Notes: a model not told the origin generated them from the sequence alone. DNA of 52,934 nt from Candidatus Pacearchaeota archaeon (GCA_017609795.1 JAFCDH010000001.1:1-52934), one strand, 5' to 3'; shown: positions 1 through 7,023, counted from the first letter of the stretch. Numbers and translations: made by a program.

Positions 1-93
1 CTTAAGTGCTACTCTTTCTTGTTATATGTGGGGTATTTTAGCATTAATTATGGAAATGTATACACATATCTTAGAAAAGTTAGAGAGGAAAAA

Positions 94-303
94 ATGAAAA
101 AAAAGAATAAAATAACAATGAAAGAATTAAATAAACAAGAAAGAGAAATTAAAAAAAGAATTAAAAAAATAGATAAAAAATTAAAACAAAGAGAGAGAAA
201 AGAATTTAATTTAAAAAATCTAAAAACCACACAAAAATTAGCCCCATACCAAATATTTGATAATGATAAACTTGCACAGAAAATTAAGGGGATGTTAAGA
301 TGA
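94..303 (+). CDS. Small basic helical protein
   Basis: Unrecognised 69-residue protein, very rich in Lys and Glu and probably helical over its first 45 residues. I start at ATG 94 because AGAGAGG lies just upstream. An in-frame extension to codon 19 has no ribosome site and adds hydrophobic residues unlike the rest. Its TGA stop overlaps the next ATG, so it heads a translationally coupled chain. Confidence 0.6.
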   Translation: MKKKNKITMKELNKQEREIKKRIKKIDKKLKQRERKEFNLKNLKTTQKLAPYQIFDNDKLAQKIKGMLR

Positions 304-527
304 ATAAAATAATAAAAATAATTGCTTGGACAATATTAATAGCTATAATTTGTTTAATTATTTATGGATTTACTTTAAGAATGATTAGTGGGAATATTTG
401 TAAAAAAGAATGTAGAGAAAGAGGAACTTTTGCTTATAAAGTTTTTCCAAATTCAGAATTAAATTTAAGAGATATTTGTATGTGCGTTTATCCTGATAAC
501 AAATTTGAGAGTTTTATAATAAAATGA
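300..527 (+). CDS. Small membrane protein with Cys-rich tail
   Basis: 75 residues. A single membrane segment (about residues 4-24) is followed by a short domain with Cys34, Cys38, Cys60 and Cys62, which could bind metal or form disulfides depending on topology. It overlaps the previous gene (ATGA) and the next by 4 nt. No family recognised. Confidence 0.65.
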   Translation: MNKIIKIIAWTILIAIICLIIYGFTLRMISGNICKKECRERGTFAYKVFPNSELNLRDICMCVYPDNKFESFIIK

Positions 528-712
528 AAAGAGAATATTTTATAAGTTTTATTAGCACTAAAGATGAAAAATTTAGATATAGTCATAGAGTTATAATTGT
601 AAAAGATGGAAATTTTAATATTAATAAAGTTATAAAATTCTTAGAAGAAGCAGATAAATGTAAAGACATTGTTATATTAAACTTTAAAGAATTAAAATCT
701 TATGAAAAATGA
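524..712 (+). CDS. Hypothetical small soluble protein
   Basis: 62 residues, no membrane segment, mixed alpha/beta appearance (N-terminal beta-like stretch, helix around 34-45). It overlaps both neighbours by 4 nt, so it is translated as part of the same chain. Not recognised. Confidence 0.6.
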   Translation: MKREYFISFISTKDEKFRYSHRVIIVKDGNFNINKVIKFLEEADKCKDIVILNFKELKSYEK

Positions 713-1065
713 TAGATAAAGAAAAAAAACTTATAGATTGGAATAATTTTTTAAAAGAGAAATTTAAAATCCCAGAAAGATTTGAATTAGTAGATAAAGA
801 CAAACCTAAAGATAAAGGAAATCCTTATATGAAATTTATTTTAATATTCTTAGGAATTTTAGCCGTTGCTGGTTCTCTGGCCTATAATGGTTCTCAGGGA
901 AATTATAAAAGTGATATCGATTGTGGGAATAATACAATGATTTGTGAAGCAGATACATTAAATTGTGATTGTGAGAAATGTCCTGATAATAATTGTAATT
1001 GCGATTGTCCTGACTTTCCTTCAGATTTAGATATTGATTTAAATATTGTTAATGAAACAGAATAA
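709..1065 (+). CDS. One-pass membrane protein with eight-Cys acidic tail
   Basis: 118 residues: about 40 soluble N-terminal residues, one membrane segment (about 42-59), then a tail with eight Cys between residues 72 and 100 (pattern C-x6-C-x6-CxC-x2-C-x4-CxCxC) and an Asp-rich end. If the tail is outside, it is disulfide-bonded; if inside, it may bind metal. Coupled to the preceding gene by an overlapping stop/start. Confidence 0.65.
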   Translation: MIDKEKKLIDWNNFLKEKFKIPERFELVDKDKPKDKGNPYMKFILIFLGILAVAGSLAYNGSQGNYKSDIDCGNNTMICEADTLNCDCEKCPDNNCNCDCPDFPSDLDIDLNIVNETE

Positions 1066-1067
1066 AA

Positions 1068-1268
1068 ATGACAACTAAAAAAGAAATAGATTATGAAAGA
1101 AAAGCAAAATTAGAAGTAGAAAAAATTAGGCACGAAAATCGTATGACTGAAATAGAAGAAGAAAGAAAAGCAAAAATACAGGTTGAAAATAAGAAATTTG
1201 ATAATCAAAAACAAATTCAAAGAATTAGAAATGCTGATATACAAAGGGCGCAATTAAGGAAATATTAA
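1068..1268 (+). CDS. Small coiled-coil protein
   Basis: 66 residues, almost entirely charged and helical. It contains an internal near-repeat (YERKAKLEVEKI then EERKAKIQVENK), suggesting duplication of a coiled-coil segment. It starts 3 nt after the previous stop. Function unknown. Confidence 0.55.
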   Translation: MTTKKEIDYERKAKLEVEKIRHENRMTEIEEERKAKIQVENKKFDNQKQIQRIRNADIQRAQLRKY

Positions 1269-1270
1269 AA

Positions 1271-1408
1271 ATGAAATCTTACTGGGAAAGAAGAAGAGAA
1301 GAAAGAGAAAATAAGAAACAAATCACAAAAGAACAAGTAGAACAAGCTGAAAAAGATTTTGCTGAAAAATTAAATAAAAAAGCAAAAGGAATAAATGACA
1401 AGAGATAA
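1271..1408 (+). CDS. Small charged protein
   Basis: 45 residues, beginning MKSYWERRREER, highly charged and probably helical. It starts 3 nt after the preceding stop and overlaps the next gene by 14 nt. No recognised family; supported mainly by packing and by charge composition like its neighbour. Confidence 0.45.
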   Translation: MKSYWERRREERENKKQITKEQVEQAEKDFAEKLNKKAKGINDKR

Positions 1409-1565
1409 TTTGAAGATGAAAAAGAAAAAAGAAGAAAGCTGGACTGATTATCCTAAATATAAAAATAAAAATGTTTTTGACAGAATTGCAGATAAATTTC
1501 ATGGAAAAGAATTTTTGATAGCATTTTGTTTAGTTTTAGGTTTTTATATATCAATAAAATTTTGA
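1395..1565 (+). CDS. Small membrane-anchored protein
   Basis: 56 residues. The basic N-terminal half (KKKKEESWTDYPKYKNK) is followed by a C-terminal hydrophobic segment (about residues 38-53), so it is likely tail-anchored. It overlaps the previous gene by 14 nt and ends 2 nt before the next ATG. Not recognised. Confidence 0.5.
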   Translation: MTRDNLKMKKKKEESWTDYPKYKNKNVFDRIADKFHGKEFLIAFCLVLGFYISIKF

Positions 1566-1567
1566 AA

Positions 1568-2158
1568 ATGGAAGTAAAAAGTCAAACACAACAAATTGAA
1601 ACTTATGAAATGGTAGGGGATATAAAAAAATATAAAACTTCTGCAAAGACTATTAAAGGAATTGTTTTGGGTTTAATTCAAAAATTTAGAAATGATGCAA
1701 AAAAAGGAAAAATCTATTCTCCAACAGAATTAGAATGGGTTTTTTCAGAATCATTAAGAAGATTTAATGAATATTATCCTAATAAAATAGTAAAAAATGA
1801 AATCACAATTTTAGATGGTTGGAAAGGAAAAGATGTTAAAGAAGTTTATAAGGGATTTGATAAAGATTTTACAATAATACAACATGTTAAAGACAAAGAA
1901 ACTGGAGAAATCACTGAATTCCCTCATACTGTAAAAAAAGAGGATTTCAATAGAATACTATTCATAATTAAAAAACTGCCCTTAAATGAGCCCGTATCGT
2001 GTTATTTGATAGCTAAAAAATTAGGGTATGGTGAATGGAAGAACTTGTGGAAAGAAAGAAAAGAATATTTTAAATTTTACTACTTTCCTATTAAAGTATG
2101 TGAAGCATTAAAAATAATTAACTATTCTGGAAAAGGGACAATAATCAGAAAGGTTTAA
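1568..2158 (+). CDS. Hypothetical protein, possible C-terminal winged helix
   Basis: 196 residues from ATG 1568; a longer reading from 1526 runs through the end of the preceding gene and is rejected. Soluble, no signal peptide. The last 65 residues (from about EPVSCYLIAKKLGYGEW) have the helix-turn-helix plus beta-wing look of a winged-helix domain; this is inference from pattern. It could be an early regulator. A TATA-like TTTAAATA overlaps its stop codon and would serve the next gene. Confidence 0.55.
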   Translation: MEVKSQTQQIETYEMVGDIKKYKTSAKTIKGIVLGLIQKFRNDAKKGKIYSPTELEWVFSESLRRFNEYYPNKIVKNEITILDGWKGKDVKEVYKGFDKDFTIIQHVKDKETGEITEFPHTVKKEDFNRILFIIKKLPLNEPVSCYLIAKKLGYGEWKNLWKERKEYFKFYYFPIKVCEALKIINYSGKGTIIRKV

Positions 2159-2161
2159 ATA
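2154..2161 (+). promoter_or_regulatory. TATA-box candidate
   Basis: TTTAAATA centred about 24 nt upstream of ATG 2181, the spacing expected for a leaderless archaeal transcript. No experimental support. Confidence 0.35.
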
Positions 2162-2180
2162 GTATGTTACATTAGTTTAT

Positions 2181-2318
2181 ATGAGGTTACAAATGGTATG
2201 TAAGCACAATTGGAAAAGAATTTATTTTAGAAAAAAAGTTGGAAATAATAGAAAATGGGTAACAATACCTAATAAGTTTATTTGTGATAAATGTTTGGAA
2301 ATAAGGGAGTTAAAATAA
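2181..2318 (+). CDS. Small zinc-ribbon-like protein
   Basis: 45 residues from ATG 2181 (or 41 from the in-frame ATG 2193). It contains CKH near the start and CDKC near the end, a likely zinc site of type C-x-H...C-x2-C, separated by basic residues. The TATA-like box at 2154-2161 favours 2181 for a leaderless message. Confidence 0.5.
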   Translation: MRLQMVCKHNWKRIYFRKKVGNNRKWVTIPNKFICDKCLEIRELK

Positions 2319-2322
2319 CAAA

Positions 2323-3045
2323 ATGCCATATAAAGATTATCAAAAAAGATTAGAATATCATAGAAAATATTATCAGGAGAATAAAGATAAATGGAAAAAG
2401 GAAAATTTTTGTGTAGATTGTAAAAAAAATATTTGGGATAATCATTTAAGGTGTATTTCTTGTGAGATTAAAAGAAGATGGAAAAAGGGAATTATTGATA
2501 TTGATAAAATGAGAATTTTAGCTAAACAAACACATACAGGAAAAATAGTCTCACAAGAAACAAGAGATAAGATTAGTAAGACACAAAAAGGAATGAAAAA
2601 GCCATGGGTTATTGAAAGAAATAAGTTTTATAATAAAATAGATAATACCTTTAGAAGATTAAGAAATACCGAAGAATTTAAAAAGAAGATGTTTAAAGGA
2701 ATGTGTAAAAAACCAACAAAACCAGAATTCTTTGTAATCGATTTGATAAAAGAAAAAAATCTTCCCTTTGAGTATGTTGGGGATGGGAAGGTTATTATAT
2801 CTAAATTAAACCCAAATTTTATATCTACAAATGGAAAGAAAAAAATTATTGAGGTTTTTGGAAGGTTTTGGCATGAAACATATCATAATGTTGATTATAC
2901 GAGAACAGAAAAAGGTAGAAGGGAATTTTTAAAAAGATTGGGATATGAATTACTTGTTTTATGGGATGATGAGTTAAATAAACAAAATAAAGAAAGAGTA
3001 TATAATAAAATTAATAATTTTGAAGTTCAAGGAGAATTTGAATAA
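2323..3045 (+). CDS. Homing-type endonuclease, NUMOD3 plus Vsr-like domain
   Basis: 240 residues. An N-terminal Cys-rich part (CVDC...CISC, about 30-48) is followed by a NUMOD3-like DNA-binding stretch (about 72-95, HTGKIVSQETRDKISKTQKG). The C-terminal Vsr/EDxHD-like nuclease domain (about 130-230) carries LPFEYVGDG, IIEVFGRFWH and LGYELLVLWDDEL. The gene at 29157-29966 shares this catalytic domain. Oddity: the usual catalytic Asp of N-P-D-F is Asn here (LNPNF), so activity is uncertain. Such free-standing nucleases are typical of viruses and spread by cutting alleles that lack them. Confidence 0.75.
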   Translation: MPYKDYQKRLEYHRKYYQENKDKWKKENFCVDCKKNIWDNHLRCISCEIKRRWKKGIIDIDKMRILAKQTHTGKIVSQETRDKISKTQKGMKKPWVIERNKFYNKIDNTFRRLRNTEEFKKKMFKGMCKKPTKPEFFVIDLIKEKNLPFEYVGDGKVIISKLNPNFISTNGKKKIIEVFGRFWHETYHNVDYTRTEKGRREFLKRLGYELLVLWDDELNKQNKERVYNKINNFEVQGEFE

Positions 3046-3050
3046 ATGAT

Positions 3051-3494
3051 ATGGAAAATAATGTTAATAATCAATATAATAATACTGGTTTGGATAATAA
3101 AAATATGGGCAGAAAAATATTTAAAATGAATAATAAACTTTTATATTTTGTAATAATAATCTTAGTCTTAGTTGTAGTTGGAATGTTTTATAATTATTCA
3201 ATCAAACCAAAACAAGAAGAAAAAGTAAAAGATAAAGGAAAAATGGAATTAATTGACTCTATACTTCAAGAAGGAATACCGACAGGATATATATTTTGTC
3301 CTGATGTTAATTGGACTCAAATAGAAAATCTTAATAATACAGAAATTTTTAATACATATAAACAACTTTGTGCAACAGACGAAGATGTTTTTATAATAAG
3401 AAGTAATTTAGAAAATCTTTGTCAATCTGAATATCAAAGAGGATTAGGAGATGGGCAACAGCAAGGATATAATGTTGGTAAATCAGAATGTTAA
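3051..3494 (+). CDS. One-pass membrane protein
   Basis: 147 residues: a polar Asn-rich N-terminus, a membrane segment at about 29-48, then an extracellular-looking domain with four Cys and N-glycosylation-type sequons (NWT, NNT). Residues 129-141 are Gly/Gln-rich. Begins 5 nt after the nuclease gene. Not recognised. Confidence 0.6.
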   Translation: MENNVNNQYNNTGLDNKNMGRKIFKMNNKLLYFVIIILVLVVVGMFYNYSIKPKQEEKVKDKGKMELIDSILQEGIPTGYIFCPDVNWTQIENLNNTEIFNTYKQLCATDEDVFIIRSNLENLCQSEYQRGLGDGQQQGYNVGKSEC

Positions 3495-3513
3495 ATAATT
3501 TCAGGGGATAGAA

Positions 3514-3567
3514 ATGGTTAAAGAAGATAAATTTGAAAAGGGGATTAAAATGAGGTGTGTCGTATAA
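3514..3567 (+). CDS. 17-codon ORF ending in a repeat
   Basis: A tiny ORF (MVKEDKFEKGIKMRCVV) preceded by GGGGATAG. Its last 11 codons lie in the 41-bp repeat that also forms the end of the gene at 4703-4987. It may be the remnant of a longer gene whose middle was lost by recombination in that repeat, or a leader peptide. Confidence 0.25.
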   Translation: MVKEDKFEKGIKMRCVV

Positions 3568-3575
3568 GTTACAAA
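3535..3575 (+). repeat. 41-bp exact direct repeat, copy 1
   Basis: Identical to 4955-4995 over 41 bp. The unit begins GAAAAGGGGATTAAAATGAG and ends TATAAGTTACAAA. It covers the last codons and stop (TAA) of the upstream ORF and a few bases after it, directly before the next gene's start. Confidence 0.9.
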
Positions 3576-3770
3576 ATGGGAAATGAAATAATACATTATA
3601 TAAAGAAGCACAATAATAGATTAGTCTATATTTGTAATTGGGCTTGTGGAATAACTAAAGGGAAATTTACAGCTATGAAAGGAAAAGTAACTTGCAAAAA
3701 TTGTAAAAGAATACTTTATAAGGAGGTTAATAATAATGGGAAAACAACCAAAAAAAAGAAAACTAAGTGA
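3576..3770 (+). CDS. Small basic Cys protein
   Basis: 64 residues from ATG 3576, immediately after the 41-bp repeat. Cys20, Cys24, Cys40 and Cys43 (C-x3-C...C-x2-C) suggest a zinc site. The C-terminus is a run of Lys and overlaps the start of the next gene by 35 nt. Unknown function. Confidence 0.55.
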   Translation: MGNEIIHYIKKHNNRLVYICNWACGITKGKFTAMKGKVTCKNCKRILYKEVNNNGKTTKKKKTK

Positions 3771-4062
3771 AACAAGATTAATTGGTGGAGAAACAAGGGC
3801 TTTAGCAAATAAACTTCATAGAGATGAACATATAATTGTAGATAAACATTTACCAACCCATACAGCAGAATATTATTATCACATGGCTTGTTGGATTTAT
3901 GGAAATTTATTTGATGAGTTACAAGAGATTAAAGATTTAATAAAAAAGAAAAGAAAGAAGAGAAAACCATCAGAATATAATTTATTTGTTTCAGAAAAGA
4001 TGAAAGAAGGAATGACTTTAAAAGAAGCAGTTGCAGAATATAAAACTTCGTATAACAAATAA
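3736..4062 (+). CDS. Protein with C-terminal YNxFVxxxMKxGxT motif, paralogue 1
   Basis: 108 residues with a strong ribosome site (AGGAGGT) located inside the previous gene. A basic linker (KKKRKKRK) precedes a roughly 30-residue C-terminal helical motif, S-x-YNLFVSEKMKEGMTLKEA. The same motif closes the gene at 5025-5264. Comparable YNxF...EAxxxW modules look HMG/YABBY-like in viral proteins, so DNA binding is plausible but unproven. Confidence 0.6.
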   Translation: MGKQPKKRKLSETRLIGGETRALANKLHRDEHIIVDKHLPTHTAEYYYHMACWIYGNLFDELQEIKDLIKKKRKKRKPSEYNLFVSEKMKEGMTLKEAVAEYKTSYNK

Positions 4063-4114
4063 AAACTGCAATGGAGATTATCAAAGAAAGAGCAGGAAAG
4101 GAGTTGATTTAATC

Positions 4115-4573
4115 ATGGTAAAAAAAGAAACATACGAAGAATGTTATAATAGGATTTACAAAATGATGCACCCTATTGGAATGAAAGATGGAAGAGAGTT
4201 ATCTAAATTAGTAAAAAAGAAAGGTAATTTTGTATTTCCACTTTATAGAAGTGTTTTAGTTGTAACCCCACTTAAAGGAGGACAAATTATGTTAGATTTT
4301 TTCCATGACCCTGCTTGGCTTGGAAATGAGAGAACTAAAAAAACAATTAAAAAATTTAAAGATGGAAAATCAATCCTATTGCAAGGACAAAGAAGTGGAG
4401 TAGATGTTTGGTATGGATTTGAAAGCAGAGATATTGCTATGAAAATATCAGATTTATTTTTTGAGGAATTAGAGGGAGTTGTAAAGAAACATCAGAAACG
4501 GATGGAAGATAGTTGGGATAAAGCAGTAAGGAAACAAAATAAAAGGAGAAAACAATATGATAAAAGTAAATAA
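4115..4573 (+). CDS. Hypothetical soluble protein
   Basis: 152 residues from ATG 4115, chosen because AAAGGAG lies about 15 nt upstream; the in-frame extension to 4031 overlaps the previous gene without a ribosome site. Mixed alpha/beta core (VLVVTPLKGGQIMLDFFHDPAW) with a highly basic C-terminal helix. Not recognised. Confidence 0.6.
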   Translation: MVKKETYEECYNRIYKMMHPIGMKDGRELSKLVKKKGNFVFPLYRSVLVVTPLKGGQIMLDFFHDPAWLGNERTKKTIKKFKDGKSILLQGQRSGVDVWYGFESRDIAMKISDLFFEELEGVVKKHQKRMEDSWDKAVRKQNKRRKQYDKSK

Positions 4574-4579
4574 AGATTT

Positions 4580-4610
4580 AATACAAGGGAGGAAAAAAGA
4601 TTAAATGAAA
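4580..4610 (+). repeat. 31-bp junction repeat, copy 1
   Basis: Identical to 8398-8428. It contains a ribosome site (AAGGGAGG) and ends in ATTAAATGAAA, an ATG in context. In copy 2 that ATG starts the gene at 8423; here it opens only a 5-codon reading frame before the real start at 4612. Confidence 0.85.
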
Positions 4611-4611
4611 G

Positions 4612-4701
4612 ATGAAATTTGAAACTAAATTAAATATAATATTTGGAATAACTGCAATAGTGATGGTTTGGGCATCTTGGTATGTAAGTTCATTTATGTA
4701 A
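4612..4701 (+). CDS. 29-residue single-pass membrane peptide
   Basis: MKFETKLN is followed by a hydrophobic helix (about 9-28). The SD-like AAGGGAGG of the 31-bp junction repeat is 22 nt upstream. It ends 1 nt before the next ATG. A micro-membrane protein such as a small virion or regulatory peptide is possible. Confidence 0.4.
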   Translation: MKFETKLNIIFGITAIVMVWASWYVSSFM

Positions 4702-4702
4702 A

Positions 4703-4987
4703 ATGGGAATAAATGAAAAAATTGATGCACTGAAAAAGAAAACAAGAGAATATGAAGATGAATTGAAAGATTTAATAGAAAGTGATACATTTAAGATTTC
4801 AACAAATACTGCATTTTTACAAAATATAAAATTACAAGAAAAGTTTGAGGGATTTGGATTTTTTCCAGATTGGCTTAAATTAAAACATCAACAAATGTGG
4901 GATAAACAAACTGATGGAGATGTTGAAATTACTTTTAAAATTAAAATTCAAAAAGAAAAGGGGATTAAAATGAGGTGTGTCGTATAA
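4703..4987 (+). CDS. Hypothetical coiled-coil protein
   Basis: 94 residues. The helical, charged N-terminal 30 residues are followed by a short domain (FFPDWLKLKHQQMW). Its last 11 residues (EKGIKMRCVV end) are encoded by copy 2 of the 41-bp repeat, so the C-terminus may be recently acquired. Not recognised. Confidence 0.55.
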   Translation: MGINEKIDALKKKTREYEDELKDLIESDTFKISTNTAFLQNIKLQEKFEGFGFFPDWLKLKHQQMWDKQTDGDVEITFKIKIQKEKGIKMRCVV

Positions 4988-4995
4988 GTTACAAA
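4955..4995 (+). repeat. 41-bp exact direct repeat, copy 2
   Basis: Same 41 bases as 3535-3575. It spans the C-terminal codons and TAA of the gene ending at 4987 plus 8 bases of spacer. The two copies are 1.42 kb apart in direct orientation, so recombination between them would delete six genes. Confidence 0.9.
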
Positions 4996-5024
4996 TTACG
5001 AACTAAATACAATGGAGGTTAAAC

Positions 5025-5264
5025 ATGAAACGATTTGATTTAAAAGAAACAATAAGAAGATTAAGTGAGTTAGAATTAGAATCACAAAGAAAGGAATACT
5101 TTGGAGATGCAACTGAATATGCTTTTAGAAGGCATGTTTTAATATTACTCAATGGGTTAAAAAGAAAGCCAAGAACAATGTCTAAGTATAATTTACATGT
5201 ATCTAAAGAAATGAAGGCAGGAAAAACAATGGAAGAAGCTGTTAAAACTTGGAGGAAAAAATAA
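5025..5264 (+). CDS. Protein with C-terminal YNxxVxxxMKxGxT motif, paralogue 2
   Basis: 79 residues with a strong ribosome site (ATGGAGGT) 11 nt upstream. Helical N-terminal 45 residues, basic linker KRKPRT, then MSKYNLHVSKEMKAGKTMEE, matching the C-terminal module of the gene at 3736-4062. The N-terminal halves are unrelated, so the module has been swapped or duplicated. Confidence 0.6.
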   Translation: MKRFDLKETIRRLSELELESQRKEYFGDATEYAFRRHVLILLNGLKRKPRTMSKYNLHVSKEMKAGKTMEEAVKTWRKK

Positions 5265-5282
5265 CTTCGCTTATCATAAAAA

Positions 5283-5432
5283 ATGGGAAATAAAAAACAA
5301 AAGAAATATGATTCAGGAAAAGAGTTTTTATTAATTAATAAGATTGATGATATTTGTGAATTTGAAATACCTGATTATTATAAGATTATTTTGATACTAA
5401 AAATAATAAGAAATTGGAGGGATGAATTTTAG
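5283..5432 (+). CDS. Hypothetical small protein
   Basis: 49 residues beginning MGNKKQKKYDSGKEF; helical C-terminal half (DYYKIILILKIIRNW). No ribosome site is evident. Supported only by fit between neighbours. Confidence 0.4.
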   Translation: MGNKKQKKYDSGKEFLLINKIDDICEFEIPDYYKIILILKIIRNWRDEF

Positions 5433-5473
5433 AGGGAAGAGATACATTTGGAAATTAATTGAAATCAAAGAAA

Positions 5474-5653
5474 ATGGAAAAAGAATTTAATTTAAGTGAG
5501 AAAATATTTGGAATTAGACAAGGATTTGTAGCTTATGAAGAAGAAATTAAAGAATTTATTAAGAGAGTGAAGATTGAATTTTATAGACCCTCAACTAATT
5601 GGGATAACTTTGAAGAGATAATAGACAAACTAGCAGGAGATAAATTAACATGA
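5474..5653 (+). CDS. Hypothetical small helical protein
   Basis: 59 residues from ATG 5474; the in-frame TTG at 5459 is less likely. Charged, helical, no Cys. Its last codons overlap the following HNH gene by 4 nt (ATGA), implying coupling. Confidence 0.5.
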   Translation: MEKEFNLSEKIFGIRQGFVAYEEEIKEFIKRVKIEFYRPSTNWDNFEEIIDKLAGDKLT

Positions 5654-6084
5654 AAACAATAAATTGGAATTTTAAATTGAAGAATTGTATTATTTGTAAT
5701 AATATTTTTAAACCAACTAATGGAAAACAAATAACTTGTTGTAAGGAATGTGAGGAAAAAAGAAAACTAAATTATAATAAGAAATATAACAAAAATAATC
5801 CTGAAATTGTTGCTAAATCTGTTAGAGAACATTATCAAAGAAATAAAAAAAAGAAATGTGAATATCAAATAAAATATAATCAAAATCATAAAGATGTTAT
5901 TAAATTAAGAAATGATACAAGAGAATATATTAGGAAAAATAAGATAAATTTTGTTGGTCTTTGTTTAGATTGTGGGAGATTATGTAAAAGAGAAATACAT
6001 CATATAACTCCAACCATTCAAGGATTTATTTTAATCTGTCAAGATTGCCATTACAAAAGACATAATAAAAGGAGTAGAAGATGA
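5650..6084 (+). CDS. HNH endonuclease (homing type)
   Basis: 144 residues. N-terminal zinc-binding Cys (CIICNNIF and CCKEC, about 13-36), a highly basic middle (about 40-95), then an HNH core: CLDCGRLCKREIHHITP near 112-128 and CQDCHYKRH near 132-140. Two CxxC knuckles plus the HH pair are seen. This is a free-standing homing or phage-type nuclease, probably self-propagating. Confidence 0.7.
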   Translation: MKTINWNFKLKNCIICNNIFKPTNGKQITCCKECEEKRKLNYNKKYNKNNPEIVAKSVREHYQRNKKKKCEYQIKYNQNHKDVIKLRNDTREYIRKNKINFVGLCLDCGRLCKREIHHITPTIQGFILICQDCHYKRHNKRSRR

Positions 6085-6140
6085 GTTTTAAATCAATAAA
6101 AGAACTAAAAGCAAGGATTGAGGGAACTTCTGAAAATTAG
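6081..6140 (+). CDS. 19-residue ORF
   Basis: MSFKSIKELKARIEGTSEN, overlapping the HNH stop by 4 nt (ATGA). Either a coupled micropeptide or the start of a gene truncated after nuclease insertion. Weak support. Confidence 0.25.
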   Translation: MSFKSIKELKARIEGTSEN

Positions 6141-6153
6141 GTAAATAACTGAA

Positions 6154-6375
6154 ATGGTATACAAAATTAAAGAAGTAAAAAATATGTATCAGTTCGTTGG
6201 AACAAGAGAAGTAGAATTACAAGAATATGATTTTGGAATAGTTTTTCCAGAGTTTTGTTTTGTTTGGAAGGATGGAAAAAAGATAAATAAGAAAATAATA
6301 AGGGAGTTATTGAAAATGAAAGATGAAGTAGAATTAGAAGATAAGAAAAGATTAAAGGAGAAGTCAAATGGTTAA
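6154..6375 (+). CDS. Hypothetical small protein
   Basis: 73 residues; beta-like centre (VELQEYDFGIVFPEFCFVW), charged helical end. The last residues KEKSNG are encoded by an 18-bp element (6354-6371) that also ends the gene at 7706-8194. Overlaps the next gene by 8 nt. Confidence 0.5.
   Translation: MVYKIKEVKNMYQFVGTREVELQEYDFGIVFPEFCFVWKDGKKINKKIIRELLKMKDEVELEDKKRLKEKSNG
6354..6371 (+). repeat. Upstream boundary of gene cassette, copy 1
   Basis: AAAGGAGAAGTCAAATGG, identical to 8173-8190. It supplies the ribosome site (AAAGGAG) and ATG of the downstream gene in both places. Together with the 39-bp repeat at 6544-6582 it brackets a different small Cys-rich gene in each copy. Confidence 0.85.
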
Positions 6376-6571
6376 AAACAATAAAGGTTGTGGAAGAATG
6401 TTAGCAATATCAGAAGATAGAGATTGTGGGGCATTTTGTCCTTTTTGTAAAGAAATTCATTATTGTGTTCTTTGTGGAGGGGGATATGAATTACATAGAA
6501 TTGCACTAAATATGATGGCTAAAGAAATGAAGAAGAAGAAAACTTCCCAAAAACAGAGGAAAATGAAATGA
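6368..6571 (+). CDS. Zinc-ribbon protein, cassette gene A
   Basis: 67 residues: C8, C20, CPFC (24-27) and CVLC (33-36), probably one or two zinc sites. The C-terminus KTSQKQRKMK is nearly identical to that of cassette gene B (8187-8378), although the bodies are unrelated, because both ends lie in repeats shared by the two loci. Translation starts inside the 18-bp boundary element. Confidence 0.6.
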   Translation: MVKNNKGCGRMLAISEDRDCGAFCPFCKEIHYCVLCGGGYELHRIALNMMAKEMKKKKTSQKQRKMK

Positions 6572-6582
6572 CAATTAAAAAC
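6544..6582 (+). repeat. Downstream boundary of gene cassette, copy 1
   Basis: 39 bp identical to 8351-8389. It begins TTCCCAAAAACAGAGGAAAA and includes the C-terminal codons of the cassette gene, its TGA stop and the ATGACAATTAAAAAC start of the next reading frame. Confidence 0.9.
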
Positions 6583-6723
6583 TTAGAACAAATGAGCAAA
6601 AGAATATGTAAAGGATGTAAAAAAGAAATAAGAATTGTAATAATTGAAAACCATAAAGCACCTTTACAAATATATCCAAAAGAAAGATTAAATTATTGTG
6701 ATGAATGTTGGGAGAAAAGATGA
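6568..6723 (+). CDS. Small zinc-ribbon protein
   Basis: 51 residues with CKGC (13-16) and CDEC (45-48), a simple zinc ribbon. Coupled by ATGA overlaps to both neighbours. Its first codons MTIKN are part of the 39-bp boundary repeat and recur in a truncated ORF at 8375. Confidence 0.55.
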   Translation: MTIKNLEQMSKRICKGCKKEIRIVIIENHKAPLQIYPKERLNYCDECWEKR

Positions 6724-6854
6724 ACAAACATTGCATAAGGTGTGGAAGAAAATGTAAATCACAAATGGAAGAAGATGCTGAGCTTTGTGAATATCATTTG
6801 AGAAATAAATTAATAGATGATGTTAATAATGCAATATCAAGAATTTCAATATGA
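6720..6854 (+). CDS. Small zinc-binding protein
   Basis: 44 residues: CIRCGRKC (5-12) and C-x2-H (CEYH, 26-29), then a helix. Start overlaps the preceding stop (ATGA). Last gene before the structured RNA island. Confidence 0.5.
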   Translation: MNKHCIRCGRKCKSQMEEDAELCEYHLRNKLIDDVNNAISRISI

Positions 6855-6891
6855 ATAACAAAAACAAATAAACTATGACAAAAACTAAAAC

Positions 6892-6899
6892 TTTAAATA
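6892..6899 (+). promoter_or_regulatory. TATA box for the RNA island
   Basis: TTTAAATA, centred 26-31 nt before the first bases of the tRNA-like fold. This is the spacing of an archaeal TATA box to its transcription start, and supports separate transcription of the RNA. Confidence 0.4.
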
Positions 6900-6926
6900 A
6901 AAATTTAGGGCTTATTTGCCCTGTAT

Positions 6927-7001
6927 GGCAGAGGGCCTGGAAACCTACCAGTGAGCCCGCGGGTGTAAACTGGGAAGCAGGTTCGAATCCTGCCTCTGCT
7001 A
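6927..7001 (+). tRNA. tRNA-like RNA, non-canonical
   Basis: A perfect T-arm (GCAGG / TTCGAAT / CCTGC, 6977-6993) is followed directly by CTCTGCT, which pairs with GGCAGAG (6927-6933) as a 7-bp acceptor stem containing one G-U pair. A 73rd-position A follows; overall length is 75. The middle is not canonical: U8 is missing. CCAGT/ACTGG (6948-6952/6969-6973) gives an anticodon-like stem, but its loop is 16 nt and holds CCCGCGGG. An alternative 4-bp hairpin CTGG/CCAG competes. It could be a tRNA with a tiny intron, a decayed tRNA, or a mimic. I assign no anticodon. Confidence 0.5.
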
Positions 7002-7023
7002 ATTGTGAGTAAACACAATAATA

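Noticed and set aside
1..12. CTTAAGTG at the window start as another origin repeat marking a circular junction
   Set aside because: Only eight bases match and the continuation (CTAC) differs from the origin element; not enough to claim circularity.
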